64,000 nucleotides of DNA from Mycobacterium sp. WUMAC-067 (GCF_020217485.1 NZ_JAEKMI010000002.1:209956-273955), one strand, 5' to 3'; positions 35,670-44,569 are shown, counted from the stretch's first letter. Notes: generated by a model from the letters alone, not told the origin. Program-made: numbers and translations.

Positions 35670-36386
35670 TCAACCCCGTTGCGCGCGGCGGCGGGCCTCG
35701 GTGGGCACGACCGGCGGTCGCGCGAAAGGGCCGCGCTCCACCGCGGACAGGCGGATCTCCGGCAAGTCGACCGACGGGTCAACGGTATCCAGCCACACGA
35801 CCGCTTCGGCGACATCCGAGACCGCGATCGCGTACATCTCGAACGGAACGTCCTGCAGCATCTCGGTGGCCACCGGGCCCGGCGTGACGACATGCACGCT
35901 GATGCCGTCGCGATCGACTTCGAGCGCCAGGGCCCGCGCGAACGCGTTCATGCCGGCTTTTGAGGCGGAATAGGCGGTGCGCGCCGGCATCGGCTCGTGT
36001 GCCGCCGAGGACGAGATGAACACCAGCCGCGAGCCCGGCTTCATCCTGGGCAGCACCGCGGACGTCACCACGAAGCACGAATCCAGGTTCGCCGACATGA
36101 TGGCCTGCCACTGCTCGAACGTCTGCTTGCGCGCGTAGGTTCCGCCGAGCGTTCCCGCCGCGTGGACAACGAGGTCGATTTCCCCCAATGCGCTTATCGC
36201 GGTGGGGAATCCGAGCGGATCGGAGGCGTCGGCCACCACATGACGCGCACCGATCTCCTCGGCCGCGGCGCGCAGCGGGCCTTCCCGGCGAGCCGAGAGC
36301 ACCACATCGTAGCCGCGCTCAACCAGCTTGCGGGCGCACCCTTTTCCGATCCCGCCGCTGCCGCCGGTGACCAATGCGGTTCGCAT
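35670..36386 (-). CDS. Short-chain dehydrogenase/reductase
   Basis: A 238-residue classical SDR with TGGSGGIGKG (7-16), VHAAGTLGG in place of NNAG, FISSSAAHEP with the catalytic Ser and YSASK with Tyr and Lys. The open frame runs to 36509, but the ATG at 36386 (MRTALVTGGSGGIG) fits the family start. It follows the GntR gene by 19 bp, so it is probably cotranscribed with, and controlled by, that regulator. Substrate unknown. Confidence 0.87.
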   Translation of the reverse strand: MRTALVTGGSGGIGKGCARKLVERGYDVVLSARREGPLRAAAEEIGARHVVADASDPLGFPTAISALGEIDLVVHAAGTLGGTYARKQTFEQWQAIMSANLDSCFVVTSAVLPRMKPGSRLVFISSSAAHEPMPARTAYSASKAGMNAFARALALEVDRDGISVHVVTPGPVATEMLQDVPFEMYAIAVSDVAEAVVWLDTVDPSVDLPEIRLSAVERGPFARPPVVPTEARRRAQRG

Positions 36387-36405
36387 GACCGTTGCAGGCC
36401 GCCCT

Positions 36406-37227
36406 TCAGGATTGGCGAATATCCCGCGACCGCGACAAGGCCTGCGGGGACAGCGCATAGATGCGTTGATCGTGCTGACCGGACAGCACGTAGGTCTGGG
36501 TGTCGGCAAGGTGGCGCCCGGCGATACGACGGGCCCGGTCGACGTTGCCCTCCGCGATCGTCTCGGTCAGCTTGACGTGCGTGGTGAGCACCGCGCGGCG
36601 CTGAGCCAGCGAAGGGTAGGTGCCCCGCGACGCGCTCTCGTCGGCCCACTGCCGTTCGTGACTGGTCCACAGCGTCTCCAGGCTGCCCACGACGGCGATG
36701 ATCGTGTGGTTGCCGCAGCCGCGGACGACGAGATCATGGAATTCACGGCCGATTTCGGTGAACCGGCGGCCGTCTTCGAGGTGTTCGGCCATCGACTCGT
36801 TGATCCGCGTGAGTTCGGGCACCAGGGTCTCGGCCCGGTCCGGGCGGCGGGCGGCCAGCGCGGCGCAGGCGGGCTCGAGTTCCTGTAACGCCATACCGAG
36901 ATCGGCCACCTCAACGGACTCGCTCTGCAGCAACAGGCCGAGCATGTAGGCGGCGCTGGTCTTCGCCGGGGCGTGCACGACGGCACCGCCACGGTTCCCG
37001 CGCCGCACCGACACCAGCCCCTCGGTTTCCAGGATCCGCAAGGCCTCACGCAGCGACACCAAGCTCACGTTGAACTGTTCGACGAGCACCTCTTGCCGCG
37101 GCAGGAGATCGCCATCGGCGAGGTCGCCGTCGATGATCTGACGGCGCAACTCATCGGCTACGATTTCGGCGATCCGCGGCGCCGACAACCGGCGCCGGGC
37201 GTCGGGGCCAATTCCCAAGGCGGTCAT
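36406..37227 (-). CDS. GntR-family regulator, FadR subfamily
   Basis: A 273-residue FadR-type repressor. The N-terminal winged helix is RIAEIVADELRRQIIDGDLADGDLLPRQEVLVEQFNVSLVSLREALRILETEGLVSVRRGNRGGAVV. An all-helical FCD domain follows, with REFHDLVVRGCGNHT and RRIAGRHLADT. The ATG at 37227 with GAGG upstream is preferred; a TTG at 37242 is in frame. It is divergent from the CoA-transferase gene. The gap holds an 8-bp-arm inverted repeat and one copy of the recurrent AT-rich motif, making it the leading candidate regulator for the motif-bearing genes. Ligand probably an acid or acyl-CoA. Confidence 0.9.
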   Translation of the reverse strand: MTALGIGPDARRRLSAPRIAEIVADELRRQIIDGDLADGDLLPRQEVLVEQFNVSLVSLREALRILETEGLVSVRRGNRGGAVVHAPAKTSAAYMLGLLLQSESVEVADLGMALQELEPACAALAARRPDRAETLVPELTRINESMAEHLEDGRRFTEIGREFHDLVVRGCGNHTIIAVVGSLETLWTSHERQWADESASRGTYPSLAQRRAVLTTHVKLTETIAEGNVDRARRIAGRHLADTQTYVLSGQHDQRIYALSPQALSRSRDIRQS

Positions 37228-37258
37228 CCGATCCTCGAACAAATCAACTCGCTGGCTT

Positions 37259-37289
37259 AGCTATTTTAGCAGTAATGATATAAATAGCT
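37259..37289. promoter_or_regulatory. Recurrent AT-rich motif, site C, within an 8-bp-arm inverted repeat
   Basis: AGCTATTT (37259-37266) and AAATAGCT (37282-37289) are perfect complements around a 15-bp spacer. The right half (37274-37288) matches site A at 13 of 15 positions. The site is 32 bp upstream of the GntR gene start and 30 bp upstream of the CoA-transferase start. Autoregulation plus control of the divergent gene is the natural reading. Confidence 0.7.
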
Positions 37290-37319
37290 TCTCTGATCGC
37301 GCGTCGATCGGAAGGGCGG

Positions 37320-39734
37320 GTGCAAGTGAGCGAGCGGTCCGAAAGCCGGCCGACACCGCTACACGATTTGCGTGTCGTCGAGATCAGTGACCGGATAGCG
37401 GGCAGCTACTGCGGGAAGCTGCTGCTCGACGCGGGCGCTCAGGTCTACAAAATCGAACCGCCGCAAGGGGATTGGCTGCGGCGGTATACCGCCAGCGGTT
37501 CGCCGGTCGCCGAAAACGGCACCGCGCCCTTTTTCAGCTACCTCAACGCCGGCAAGCGCAGCATGACGTTCGCCCCCGGTGGCTCGGATTCGTCGCGACT
37601 GCGCGCCATGCTGGGCGCCGCCGACGTCGTCGTCGTCACCGCCGGCTCGGCGCAGGCCGCGGCGATGGGCATCGACCCGCGGCAACTGCTGGAACATTCG
37701 CCGCGGGCCGTCATCGTTACGATCTCCGATTTCGGCTGGGCCGGACCCTACGCGGACCGCGCCGCCAGCGAGTTCACCTTGCAAGCGTGGGCGGGCTCGC
37801 CCGGCTTCCGCGGCGATCCCGCGGGGCCCCCGATTTCCATCGGCGGCGACCTGGGCGAGTACATGGGCGGTGTGTTCGCGGCGTTCGGCGCGTTGGCCGT
37901 GCGCCGCCGCGTCGAGCGCGGCGGGCCCGGCGAGCATCTCGACCTGTCCATGCTCGAAGCGCTCACCACGATGCAGAGCAGCGAATGGCTGCATTCGCAA
38001 CTGCTGCGCGTCCCGCCGATCCGCCGCACCACCGAGGTGCCGTCGATCGAGCCCGCCAAGGACGGCTACGTCGGGATCACCATGGTGACCGGGCAGCAGT
38101 GGCTCGACTTCGCCGCGATGGTCGAATGCCCGCAACTGGAGGAGATCGAGCAACTGCGGTTTCAGATCGGCCGGTGGCAATACCGCGACCTGATCCGCGA
38201 ACAGATCCATCCCTGGCTGGCCGAAAGGACCGTCGCGGAAATCGTCGAGCTCGGACAACTGTTCCGGTTGCCGATCGCCGCGCTGGGCAACGGCTCCACC
38301 ATCCGGGACCTGGAATACGTGCGCCAGCGCGAGGCCTTCATCCACAACCCGGCCGGTTTTCATCAGCCCCGCCCACCGTGGCTGATATCGGCCTGCGCAC
38401 CGGCTCGCGTGGGCGCCACGCCCCGGCTCGGTGAGGCCGATGGCGAATCGCCTTGGCGCCGTGATGAATCCGAATCCGAACCGGCGCTGGACGGGTTACC
38501 GTTGGCCGGTGTCCGCATCATCGACCTGACCGCGTTCTGGGCCGGGCCGGCCGCGACCCACCTGCTGGCCGCGTTCGGCGCCGACGTCGTCAAGATCGAA
38601 TCGATCCAGCGGCCCGACGGCATCCGCTACTCGGGCGGCATGCGCACCGACGTGGACGACTGGTGGGAATACGGCTGGGTGTTCCACGCGATGAACACCA
38701 ACAAGCGTTCGGTCACACTGGATTTGGGATCCGAGCAGGGCCGTCGCCTGTTCACCGAACTGGTCGCCGGCGCCGACGTCGTGATCGAGAACTTCTCGCC
38801 GCGGGTGATGGAGCACTTCGGCCTCACCGCCGAGGTGCTGCTCGGCGTCAACCCCAAACTGGTGTTCGCCCGGATGCCCGCATTCGGTGTCGAGGGTCCG
38901 TGGCGGGATCGGGTCGGCTTCGCCCCCACCATGGAACAGATCGCCGGATTGGCCTGGGTGACCGGGCTGCCCGAGGCTCCGCCGGTGGCCCCGCGTGGGG
39001 CCTGCGACCCACTGGCCGGTGTGCACGCCGCGTTCGCCGTGCTGGCCGCGCTGAGCTTCGCTGAGCGCACCGGGTCGGGCCAGCTGGTCGAGTTGCCGAT
39101 GCTCGAAACGGTGCTCAACGCCACCGCGATCCAGGCGATCGAGTCCGAGGTCTTCGGTGTCACGCTGAGCCGCCGGGGCAACCGCGGACACGGCGCGGCG
39201 ATCCAGAACATCTACCGCTGCGCCGGCTCCGGCGACAAGAACGACGATTGGATCGCCGTGACCGTCCGCGACGATGCGCAGTGGCACGCGCTGGTCGACG
39301 TGATGGATCGTCCCGGGTGGTGCGCGGACGAGGCCCTGTCCACCGTTGCCGGGCGCCACGAACGAGCCGACGAGGTCGATGCCCGGCTGGCGGACTGGTT
39401 CGTCCACCAAACCCTTGAATCGACGGTGGAACGCTTGGCCGACGCGGGAATTCCCGCCGCGCCCGTGGTGTCGCCGTCGCTGGTCACCGACAATCCGCAG
39501 TTGCGCGAGCGCGGCTTTTTCGAGGCGCTGCATCATCGCAGCACCGGACTCGGCCTTTACCCGTGCCCGCCGTTCGCCCTGCTCGACGGCCAGGATCGAT
39601 GGCTGCTGCGGCCGCCGCCCAAGCTGGGCGAGCACAATGAAGAGATCCTGCGCGATCGGTGTGGGCTGACCGACGAAGAACTGACACGCCTTGCGACCAG
39701 CGGGGTGATCGGGACCCGCCCCAAGGGTCTGTAA
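37320..39734 (+). CDS. Tandem CaiB/BaiF (class III) CoA-transferase
   Basis: An 804-residue protein with two class III CoA-transferase modules in one chain, joined near residue 385. Half one (about 15-360) has VVEISDRIAGSYCGKLLLDAGAQVYKIEPP and NAGKRS. Half two (about 393-790) has RIIDLTAFWAGPAATHLLAAFGADVVKIES, NTNKRSVTLDLG and ENFSPRVMEHFGL. In half two the catalytic Asp is Asp563 (ACDPLAG). In half one the aligned residue is Glu180 (LGEYMGG). It would move CoA from a donor thioester to a carboxylate. The start is a GTG at 37320 (or 37326) after GAAGGG. Its ferredoxin neighbour starts 19 bp downstream. Confidence 0.87.
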   Translation: MQVSERSESRPTPLHDLRVVEISDRIAGSYCGKLLLDAGAQVYKIEPPQGDWLRRYTASGSPVAENGTAPFFSYLNAGKRSMTFAPGGSDSSRLRAMLGAADVVVVTAGSAQAAAMGIDPRQLLEHSPRAVIVTISDFGWAGPYADRAASEFTLQAWAGSPGFRGDPAGPPISIGGDLGEYMGGVFAAFGALAVRRRVERGGPGEHLDLSMLEALTTMQSSEWLHSQLLRVPPIRRTTEVPSIEPAKDGYVGITMVTGQQWLDFAAMVECPQLEEIEQLRFQIGRWQYRDLIREQIHPWLAERTVAEIVELGQLFRLPIAALGNGSTIRDLEYVRQREAFIHNPAGFHQPRPPWLISACAPARVGATPRLGEADGESPWRRDESESEPALDGLPLAGVRIIDLTAFWAGPAATHLLAAFGADVVKIESIQRPDGIRYSGGMRTDVDDWWEYGWVFHAMNTNKRSVTLDLGSEQGRRLFTELVAGADVVIENFSPRVMEHFGLTAEVLLGVNPKLVFARMPAFGVEGPWRDRVGFAPTMEQIAGLAWVTGLPEAPPVAPRGACDPLAGVHAAFAVLAALSFAERTGSGQLVELPMLETVLNATAIQAIESEVFGVTLSRRGNRGHGAAIQNIYRCAGSGDKNDDWIAVTVRDDAQWHALVDVMDRPGWCADEALSTVAGRHERADEVDARLADWFVHQTLESTVERLADAGIPAAPVVSPSLVTDNPQLRERGFFEALHHRSTGLGLYPCPPFALLDGQDRWLLRPPPKLGEHNEEILRDRCGLTDEELTRLATSGVIGTRPKGL

Positions 39735-39753
39735 GAGAAGTGGAGGGCATCTG

Positions 39754-39948
39754 ATGCGCGTAACGGTCGACGAGAACCTGTGCGAGGCCAACGGCTTTTG
39801 CGAATCGCTTGCACCGGACGTGTTCGAGTTGGGGGACGCCGACGTGGTGCAGATCGCGGACGGCCCCGTGCCGGCCCGGCTGGAAATCGACGTGCGGGCC
39901 GCGGTGGACCAGTGCCCGAAGGCCGCGCTGCGGCTGGTCGAGGACTGA
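39754..39948 (+). CDS. [3Fe-4S] ferredoxin
   Basis: A 64-residue ferredoxin of the kind that serves mycobacterial P450s. Cluster ligands are Cys9-x5-Cys15 (CEANGFC) and a late Cys-Pro (DQCPKAAL). The fourth position of a 4Fe site is replaced, giving a 3Fe-4S pattern. The two-strand edge (MRVTVDENLCE ... LRLVED) is standard. AGTGGAGGG precedes the ATG. It is cotranscribed with the CoA-transferase gene and convergent with the P450 at 40053, which it may serve together with the two other P450s of the window; no ferredoxin reductase is present. Confidence 0.92.
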   Translation: MRVTVDENLCEANGFCESLAPDVFELGDADVVQIADGPVPARLEIDVRAAVDQCPKAALRLVED

Positions 39949-40056
39949 CTCGCCCGACGGCGAGCGGCGGAACGGCGCGAGTGAGGAGTCGGGCAATCAG
40001 ACTCGCCCGGCGACGGCGAGCGCCGGAAGGGCGCGAGTGAGGAGTCGGGCAATCAG
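39948..40056. repeat. Imperfect tandem duplication of about 54 bp between convergent genes
   Basis: Units at 39948-40000 (53 bp) and 40001-40056 (56 bp) are nearly identical, each beginning ACTCGCCCG and ending GGAGTCGGGCAATCAG. A third partial start follows at 40057. The units contain short ACTCGC/GCGAGT and GAGTC/GACTC complements. The second unit overlaps the stop codon of the P450 gene. A bidirectional terminator role is plausible. Confidence 0.8.
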
Positions 40057-41297
40057 ACTCGGCGGCGCTCGCGCAGCGATATCGCCATCTCGTCGTAGAT
40101 CGACATGTTGGTGGTCAGGTTGGGATGCGCGGCCTTGGCCGGGCCGATTTCGATGTCATCGCAGCGCAGCAGCAGTTCGTCGAAGACCGCGCGCAGTTCC
40201 GCGCGGGCCAGCATGGCGCCCAGGCAATGATGCGGTCCGCCGCCCCCGAACGCCACGTGCGGGTTGGGCTGGCGGCCGATGTCGAAGGCGAACGGCGCAT
40301 CGAAGACTTCCTCGTCGCGATTGGCCGAGCGCAGCATCGACACCACGCGTTCGCCTTTGGCGATGCGCTGGCCGTCCATCTCGACGTCGACCTTCGCGGT
40401 GCGCGTCCAGTACGCCACCGGCGACGCCCAGCGCAGCACCTCTTCGACCGCGCCGGGCCGCAAGGCTTCCTGCGCGCGATACCGCTCGATCTGCTGTGGA
40501 TTGCGCACAAACGCCTGCAGCCCGATGGCCAACGCGTTTTTGGTGGTGTCGCTGCCGGCAAACGCCAGCACGAAGAAGAAGAACTCGAGCTCGTTCTCGG
40601 GCAGGCTGAATCGCTCGCCGTCGTCGCCGGTGATCACCGCGGTCGCGAGCGTGCTCCAGATGTCGTCGGTGGGATTGCGGCGCTTTTCGGCGGTGAGCTC
40701 CATCGCGTACCCGAACACCGAAGCAAAGAGATCGAGTTCCACCTGCCCGCTCGGGCGTGCCTCGGGCGCAAGCGCTTTCAAGATCTGGTCGAAGATGCCG
40801 AAGATTCGCGGCCGATCCTCGTCCGGGATGCCGATGATGTCGCCGATCACCGTCATCGGCAACGCGTCGGCGACGTCCTCGATCCAATCTCCGCCGCCCG
40901 CGGCCAGCAGGTCGTCGATCATCCGCGCGGCACGCGCGCGGATTCCCTCCTCGAGTTTGGCTATGGCGCGGGGATTGAACGCGTTGGAGATGAGTTTGCG
41001 GCGCCTGTTCAGGTCCGGCGGGTCCAACGTGATGATCGTTGGGAACGACGAGAACATGGCGACCGGCTGGATGAGCGGGCCGTCGGCCGCGGTGAACGAC
41101 TCGGTGTCACGGTGCAGGCGGACCGCGTGCCGGTGTTTGGTCGCCATCCAGAAATCGCGGTGCACGGCCTGGGCCACCCCCGGCGTCAGGTCGTGCCGGA
41201 AGAGTGGGCTGGTGCGTCGCAGCTCGGCGAACAGGTCGTCGGGAAAGCCGTTGCACCACAAAGACCGATCGGACAGGTCGACCGCTGCAGCCGTCAT
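40053..41297 (-). CDS. Cytochrome P450
   Basis: A 414-residue soluble P450 with I-helix AFAGSDTTKNA, K-helix EEVLRW, and heme loop HVAFGGGGPHHCLG with Cys358. The sequence PTIITLDPPDLNRRRKLISNAFNPRAIAKLEE (C-helix area) and the overall pattern resemble the CYP125/142-like sterol-tail hydroxylases, though assignment to a CYP family would need alignment. It is convergent with the ferredoxin gene and divergent from a Rieske oxygenase gene through motif site D. Confidence 0.92.
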   Translation of the reverse strand: MTAAAVDLSDRSLWCNGFPDDLFAELRRTSPLFRHDLTPGVAQAVHRDFWMATKHRHAVRLHRDTESFTAADGPLIQPVAMFSSFPTIITLDPPDLNRRRKLISNAFNPRAIAKLEEGIRARAARMIDDLLAAGGGDWIEDVADALPMTVIGDIIGIPDEDRPRIFGIFDQILKALAPEARPSGQVELDLFASVFGYAMELTAEKRRNPTDDIWSTLATAVITGDDGERFSLPENELEFFFFVLAFAGSDTTKNALAIGLQAFVRNPQQIERYRAQEALRPGAVEEVLRWASPVAYWTRTAKVDVEMDGQRIAKGERVVSMLRSANRDEEVFDAPFAFDIGRQPNPHVAFGGGGPHHCLGAMLARAELRAVFDELLLRCDDIEIGPAKAAHPNLTTNMSIYDEMAISLRERRRV

Positions 41298-41360
41298 CGC
41301 CGAGCCCCGTTCTGCGGCGACGCACCGACAACCGGTGAGCGCCGCGTTGACGTTCTATGC

Positions 41361-41385
41361 CTAAGATAGTAAAAATAGAGCTAGT
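41361..41385. promoter_or_regulatory. Recurrent AT-rich motif, site D
   Basis: CTAAGATAGTAAAAATAG (41361-41378) lies in the divergent gap, 63 bp from the P450 start and 25 bp from the Rieske start. It is followed by AGCTAG, as site B is followed by TAAACTAG. It is one of the closest matches to the derived consensus. Confidence 0.65.
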
Positions 41386-41403
41386 CGTCGAACTGGAGTG
41401 CTC

Positions 41404-42531
41404 GTGACGCGAACAGTTTCGGACTCGGCCCCGGAGTCGGCCGAGGACCCCTCAGAACGAGAGTTCGGGCAGGCCGGCATCGCGCTGTCGACCTACCGTT
41501 TCCCGACGGGCTGGTTCATCGTCGCGTTCGGCTCCGACCTGGCTCCCGGTCAGGTCAAGCGCGCGCACTACTTCGGTGAGGAGCTGGTGCTCTTCCGCAC
41601 CGAGTCGGGCCGGGTCCACGTGATGGACGCCTACTGTCAGCACCTCGGCGCCAACCTCGCCGTCGGCGGCACCGTGGAGGGCGAGCACATCGTCTGTCCT
41701 TGGCACGGTTGGCAATGGCGCGGCGACGGCAGCAATGCGCTGATTCCCTACAGCAAGATCGGCTGCAAGAACAATGTCCGCATCCGGACCTATCCGAGCA
41801 TGGAGTGGTACGGCTTCGTCCTGGCCTGGCACGAGCGGCACGGGCGGGCGCCGTACTGGCAGCCGCCGGTGCTGCCCGAGCTGGAGACGAACGAGTACTA
41901 CCCCCTGCACCCGCACACCCAGATGCTCAACCGGGTCAAGGTGCACCCGCAGATGATCATCGAGAACGCCGCAGACCCGTATCACGTTCAGTACGTGCAC
42001 AAGGCCGCCAATCCGGCCACTACCGCGTCGTTCGAGGTGGCCGGATACCACCTGCACGCCACGGTCAACGCCCACTTCGGCGGGGGCCGGGCGCAGACGT
42101 GGCTGACGCCGAACGGACCGGTCGACGCCAAGATCATCTACGACAACTACTCGCTGGGGCTGGGTGTGGTGCGATTCCCCAGCGAGCTGGTGGCCACCGT
42201 TCAGGTCACCGGCCAGACGCCGGTCGACGAGGACTACACGGACTACTTCTACACACAGGCTTCCGTTCGTGAGCCGGGGGACACCGGTGACGTGCCCACC
42301 GGACGCGCCGCCCGGTTCCTCGCGCTTCAGCAAGAAGTCATCAAGCAGGACTTCTTCACCTGGGAGAACATGAAGTATCTGGAGAAGCCGAATCTGGCTC
42401 CCGAAGAGGCGCACGATTACGCGGCCCTTCGCCGCTGGGCGCACCGCTTCTATCCGGGAACGCAACCGTCGCCGTCCGATTTCGGCTACACCGCCGACGG
42501 TGAGCCCGACCCGGCGGCGTCGGAAGCCTGA
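41404..42531 (+). CDS. Rieske [2Fe-2S] oxygenase, KshA-like
   Basis: A 375-residue terminal oxygenase. From the GTG at 41404 the Rieske ligands are Cys78-x-His80 (CQHLGANL) and Cys98-x2-His101 (CPWHGWQW). The mononuclear iron site follows as ENAADPYHVQYVH (Asp191, His194, His199). The GTG at 41404 is chosen because TGGAG lies 5 bases upstream; another GTG at 41398 overlaps that site. It begins the plus-strand operon 41404-46094. Together with the Rieske gene at 5010 it gives the window two KshA-type oxygenases, but again no reductase partner is encoded. Confidence 0.89.
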   Translation: MTRTVSDSAPESAEDPSEREFGQAGIALSTYRFPTGWFIVAFGSDLAPGQVKRAHYFGEELVLFRTESGRVHVMDAYCQHLGANLAVGGTVEGEHIVCPWHGWQWRGDGSNALIPYSKIGCKNNVRIRTYPSMEWYGFVLAWHERHGRAPYWQPPVLPELETNEYYPLHPHTQMLNRVKVHPQMIIENAADPYHVQYVHKAANPATTASFEVAGYHLHATVNAHFGGGRAQTWLTPNGPVDAKIIYDNYSLGLGVVRFPSELVATVQVTGQTPVDEDYTDYFYTQASVREPGDTGDVPTGRAARFLALQQEVIKQDFFTWENMKYLEKPNLAPEEAHDYAALRRWAHRFYPGTQPSPSDFGYTADGEPDPAASEA

Positions 42532-42541
42532 CGAAACTCTG

Positions 42542-44107
42542 ATGCCTGCGCCCGCCGATTTCGGTGTCGACGGTTTCACTGTGCCGGCCGTGCTGGATCG
42601 GCGGGCCGAGCAGCATCCCGACCGGGTGATGATGTCGATCGCCGGCGTGGACGTGACCTTCGAGCAGATGCGCCGACGGTCCCGTGCGGCGGCAAACATC
42701 TTGTCCGGCTTGGGTGTCGGCCGCGGCGACTGCGTGGCGTTGTTCACCGCCACGTGCCCGGAATGGGTGTACTTCTGGCTGGGCGCGGCGCGCATCGGCG
42801 CGGTCAGCGCGGCCGTCAATGCCGCGAACAAGGGTGATTTTCTGCTGCACACGCTTGAATTGTCGCGCGCCAAGGTGATCCTCACCGATGCCGAGCGGGC
42901 GCCCCGGGTCGACGAGGTCGCCGGCCGGCTGGATGCGGTGACCGACGTTGTGGTGCTGGATGATTCGCTCACCGAAGCGTTGCTCAGCACGCCCGTTCAC
43001 CCCGTGAGCGACAGTCCCGCGGGCGAGGCGGACGTGGGGGTGCTGTTTTACACATCGGGCACGACCGGGCCCTCGAAAGCGGTTGCCACGACGTGGCATT
43101 ACCTGTTCTCGGTCGCCGCGACCGTCGCGTCGGCGTGGGAGTTCGGCGCGGGGGAGGTGTTGTGGACGGCGATGCCGCTGTTCCATTTGAGCGCGGCGCC
43201 CAGCGTGCTGGCGCCGATGCTGGTCGGCGGAACCACGGTGTTGGCGAAAGCCTTTCACCCCGCAGAGGTGTGGGACGAGATACGCGCCCACGGCGCTATC
43301 GGTTTCGCCGGAGCCGGCGCGATGGTGTCGATGCTGCAAAACCTGCCCGCGGATGCCCGTGATGCGCAGCTGCCGCTGCGGTTCATCTCGGCCGCGCCCA
43401 TCGACGCTGCCTCCTACCGCGACATCGAAAAGCGTTACGGCTGCCGCATCGTCACGATGTACGGGTTGACCGAGGCATTCCCGATTGCCCTCAAGGCCGT
43501 GGCCGACGAGGGCGTACCCGGAACCTCGGGACGGCCCAATCCCGATTTCGACGTACGCATCATCGACGAGCGCGGCGATCCGCTGCCGCCCGGCGCCGTC
43601 GGGGAGATCGCCTGCCGGCCCAAGCGGGCGCACGTGATGAGCGAAGGCTATGTGAGCGAGGGGTTGCGGGTAGACCCGCACCCGGAGTGGTTCCGCACCG
43701 GTGATCTCGGGCGACTCGATGCCGATCAGAACCTGACCTATGTGGACCGCGTCAAAGACTCGTTGCGCAGGCGCGGCGAAAACGTCTCCTCGGTCGAAGT
43801 GGAGGCGGTCGTGATGCGCCACCCGGCGGTTTTCGAAGCCGCGGCCGTCGGTGTCCCCAGCGAGTTGGGTGAAGACGACATCCTGTTGGTCGTGACGTTG
43901 CGTCCCGGGGCCACGCTGGAATGCGCGGAGCTGCTCGACTTCTGCGCGGCCCGGATGCCGTACTTCTGCGTGCCGCGATACGTCGAGGTGGTGGACGAAC
44001 TGCCGAAGAACATCGTCGGGCGCATCCGCAAAGACCTCTTGCGCAACCACGGTGTGAATCCGGACGCATGGGATCGCGAGAAAGAGGGGTATATCGTTGC
44101 CCGGTAA
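42542..44107 (+). CDS. Acyl-CoA synthetase (FadD-type)
   Basis: A 521-residue AMP-forming ligase. The P-loop is FYTSGTTGPSKAV (about 169-181), followed by MYGLTEAFP, the RTGDLGRLDADQNLTYVDRVKDSLRRRGENVSSVEVE hinge and the catalytic Lys in LPKNIVGRIRKD. PSK replaces the usual PKG in the P-loop. The start is ATG 42542, 10 bp after the Rieske stop; the open frame upstream lies in the Rieske gene. The carboxylate activated is unknown; the downstream hotdog hydratase-like pair suggests beta-oxidation of its product. Confidence 0.9.
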   Translation: MPAPADFGVDGFTVPAVLDRRAEQHPDRVMMSIAGVDVTFEQMRRRSRAAANILSGLGVGRGDCVALFTATCPEWVYFWLGAARIGAVSAAVNAANKGDFLLHTLELSRAKVILTDAERAPRVDEVAGRLDAVTDVVVLDDSLTEALLSTPVHPVSDSPAGEADVGVLFYTSGTTGPSKAVATTWHYLFSVAATVASAWEFGAGEVLWTAMPLFHLSAAPSVLAPMLVGGTTVLAKAFHPAEVWDEIRAHGAIGFAGAGAMVSMLQNLPADARDAQLPLRFISAAPIDAASYRDIEKRYGCRIVTMYGLTEAFPIALKAVADEGVPGTSGRPNPDFDVRIIDERGDPLPPGAVGEIACRPKRAHVMSEGYVSEGLRVDPHPEWFRTGDLGRLDADQNLTYVDRVKDSLRRRGENVSSVEVEAVVMRHPAVFEAAAVGVPSELGEDDILLVVTLRPGATLECAELLDFCAARMPYFCVPRYVEVVDELPKNIVGRIRKDLLRNHGVNPDAWDREKEGYIVAR

Positions 44108-44143
44108 CGTTGCCCATCACTGTGAGAGAGGCTGCGAAGCGAA

Positions 44144-44569
44144 ATGACCATGACCTATCAGGAACAGCAGCTGCTCCACGCCGCCACCGGCCGCGCCGCC
44201 ATCCTGGACCTGAATGCCCGGCACAATCGGGCCTATTCGGGCGGCGACCGCGAGCGCTGGATCGCCACCTTCCGCCATTCCGGCGCCAGCTATACCCGTG
44301 ACGGTGAGACGTTCACCGATCTGCGCGCGGCCTTCGACGGCGGCGACGGGCAACGGCTGATCACGGTCGACCACGAGATCACCGTCGACGGGGTCAACGC
44401 CGACCAGCATTGTGTCGCCGTGCTTTTCGCGACCATGTTCGAGGACACCACACTGCGGGCCACCGGGATCTTCCGCGACACCCTGGTCTACGAGCGCGGC
44501 GGCTGGTACTTCACATCCCGTACGTTGCAGTGGGATTCGATCCCTAGCCGGCACCCGCTCGTGATGTGA
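44144..44569 (+). CDS. SnoaL/NTF2-like protein
   Basis: A 141-residue SnoaL-like domain protein. The N-terminal helices (LLHAATGRAAILDLNARHNRAYSGGDRERWIATFRHSGASYTRDGETF) and the strand set ending YERGGWYFTSRTLQWDSIPSRHPL are complete. Members act as isomerases, hydratases or ligand-binding proteins. It starts 36 bp after the FadD stop with AGAGAGG upstream and is followed 13 bp later by a MaoC-like gene. Enzymatic role not assignable. Confidence 0.8.
   Translation: MTMTYQEQQLLHAATGRAAILDLNARHNRAYSGGDRERWIATFRHSGASYTRDGETFTDLRAAFDGGDGQRLITVDHEITVDGVNADQHCVAVLFATMFEDTTLRATGIFRDTLVYERGGWYFTSRTLQWDSIPSRHPLVM

Noticed and set aside
44103..44114. Near-palindrome GGTAACGTTGCC at the FadD stop
   Set aside because: One mismatch and overlap with the stop codon; resemblance to the 27526 palindrome is probably chance, and the downstream gene is in the same operon.
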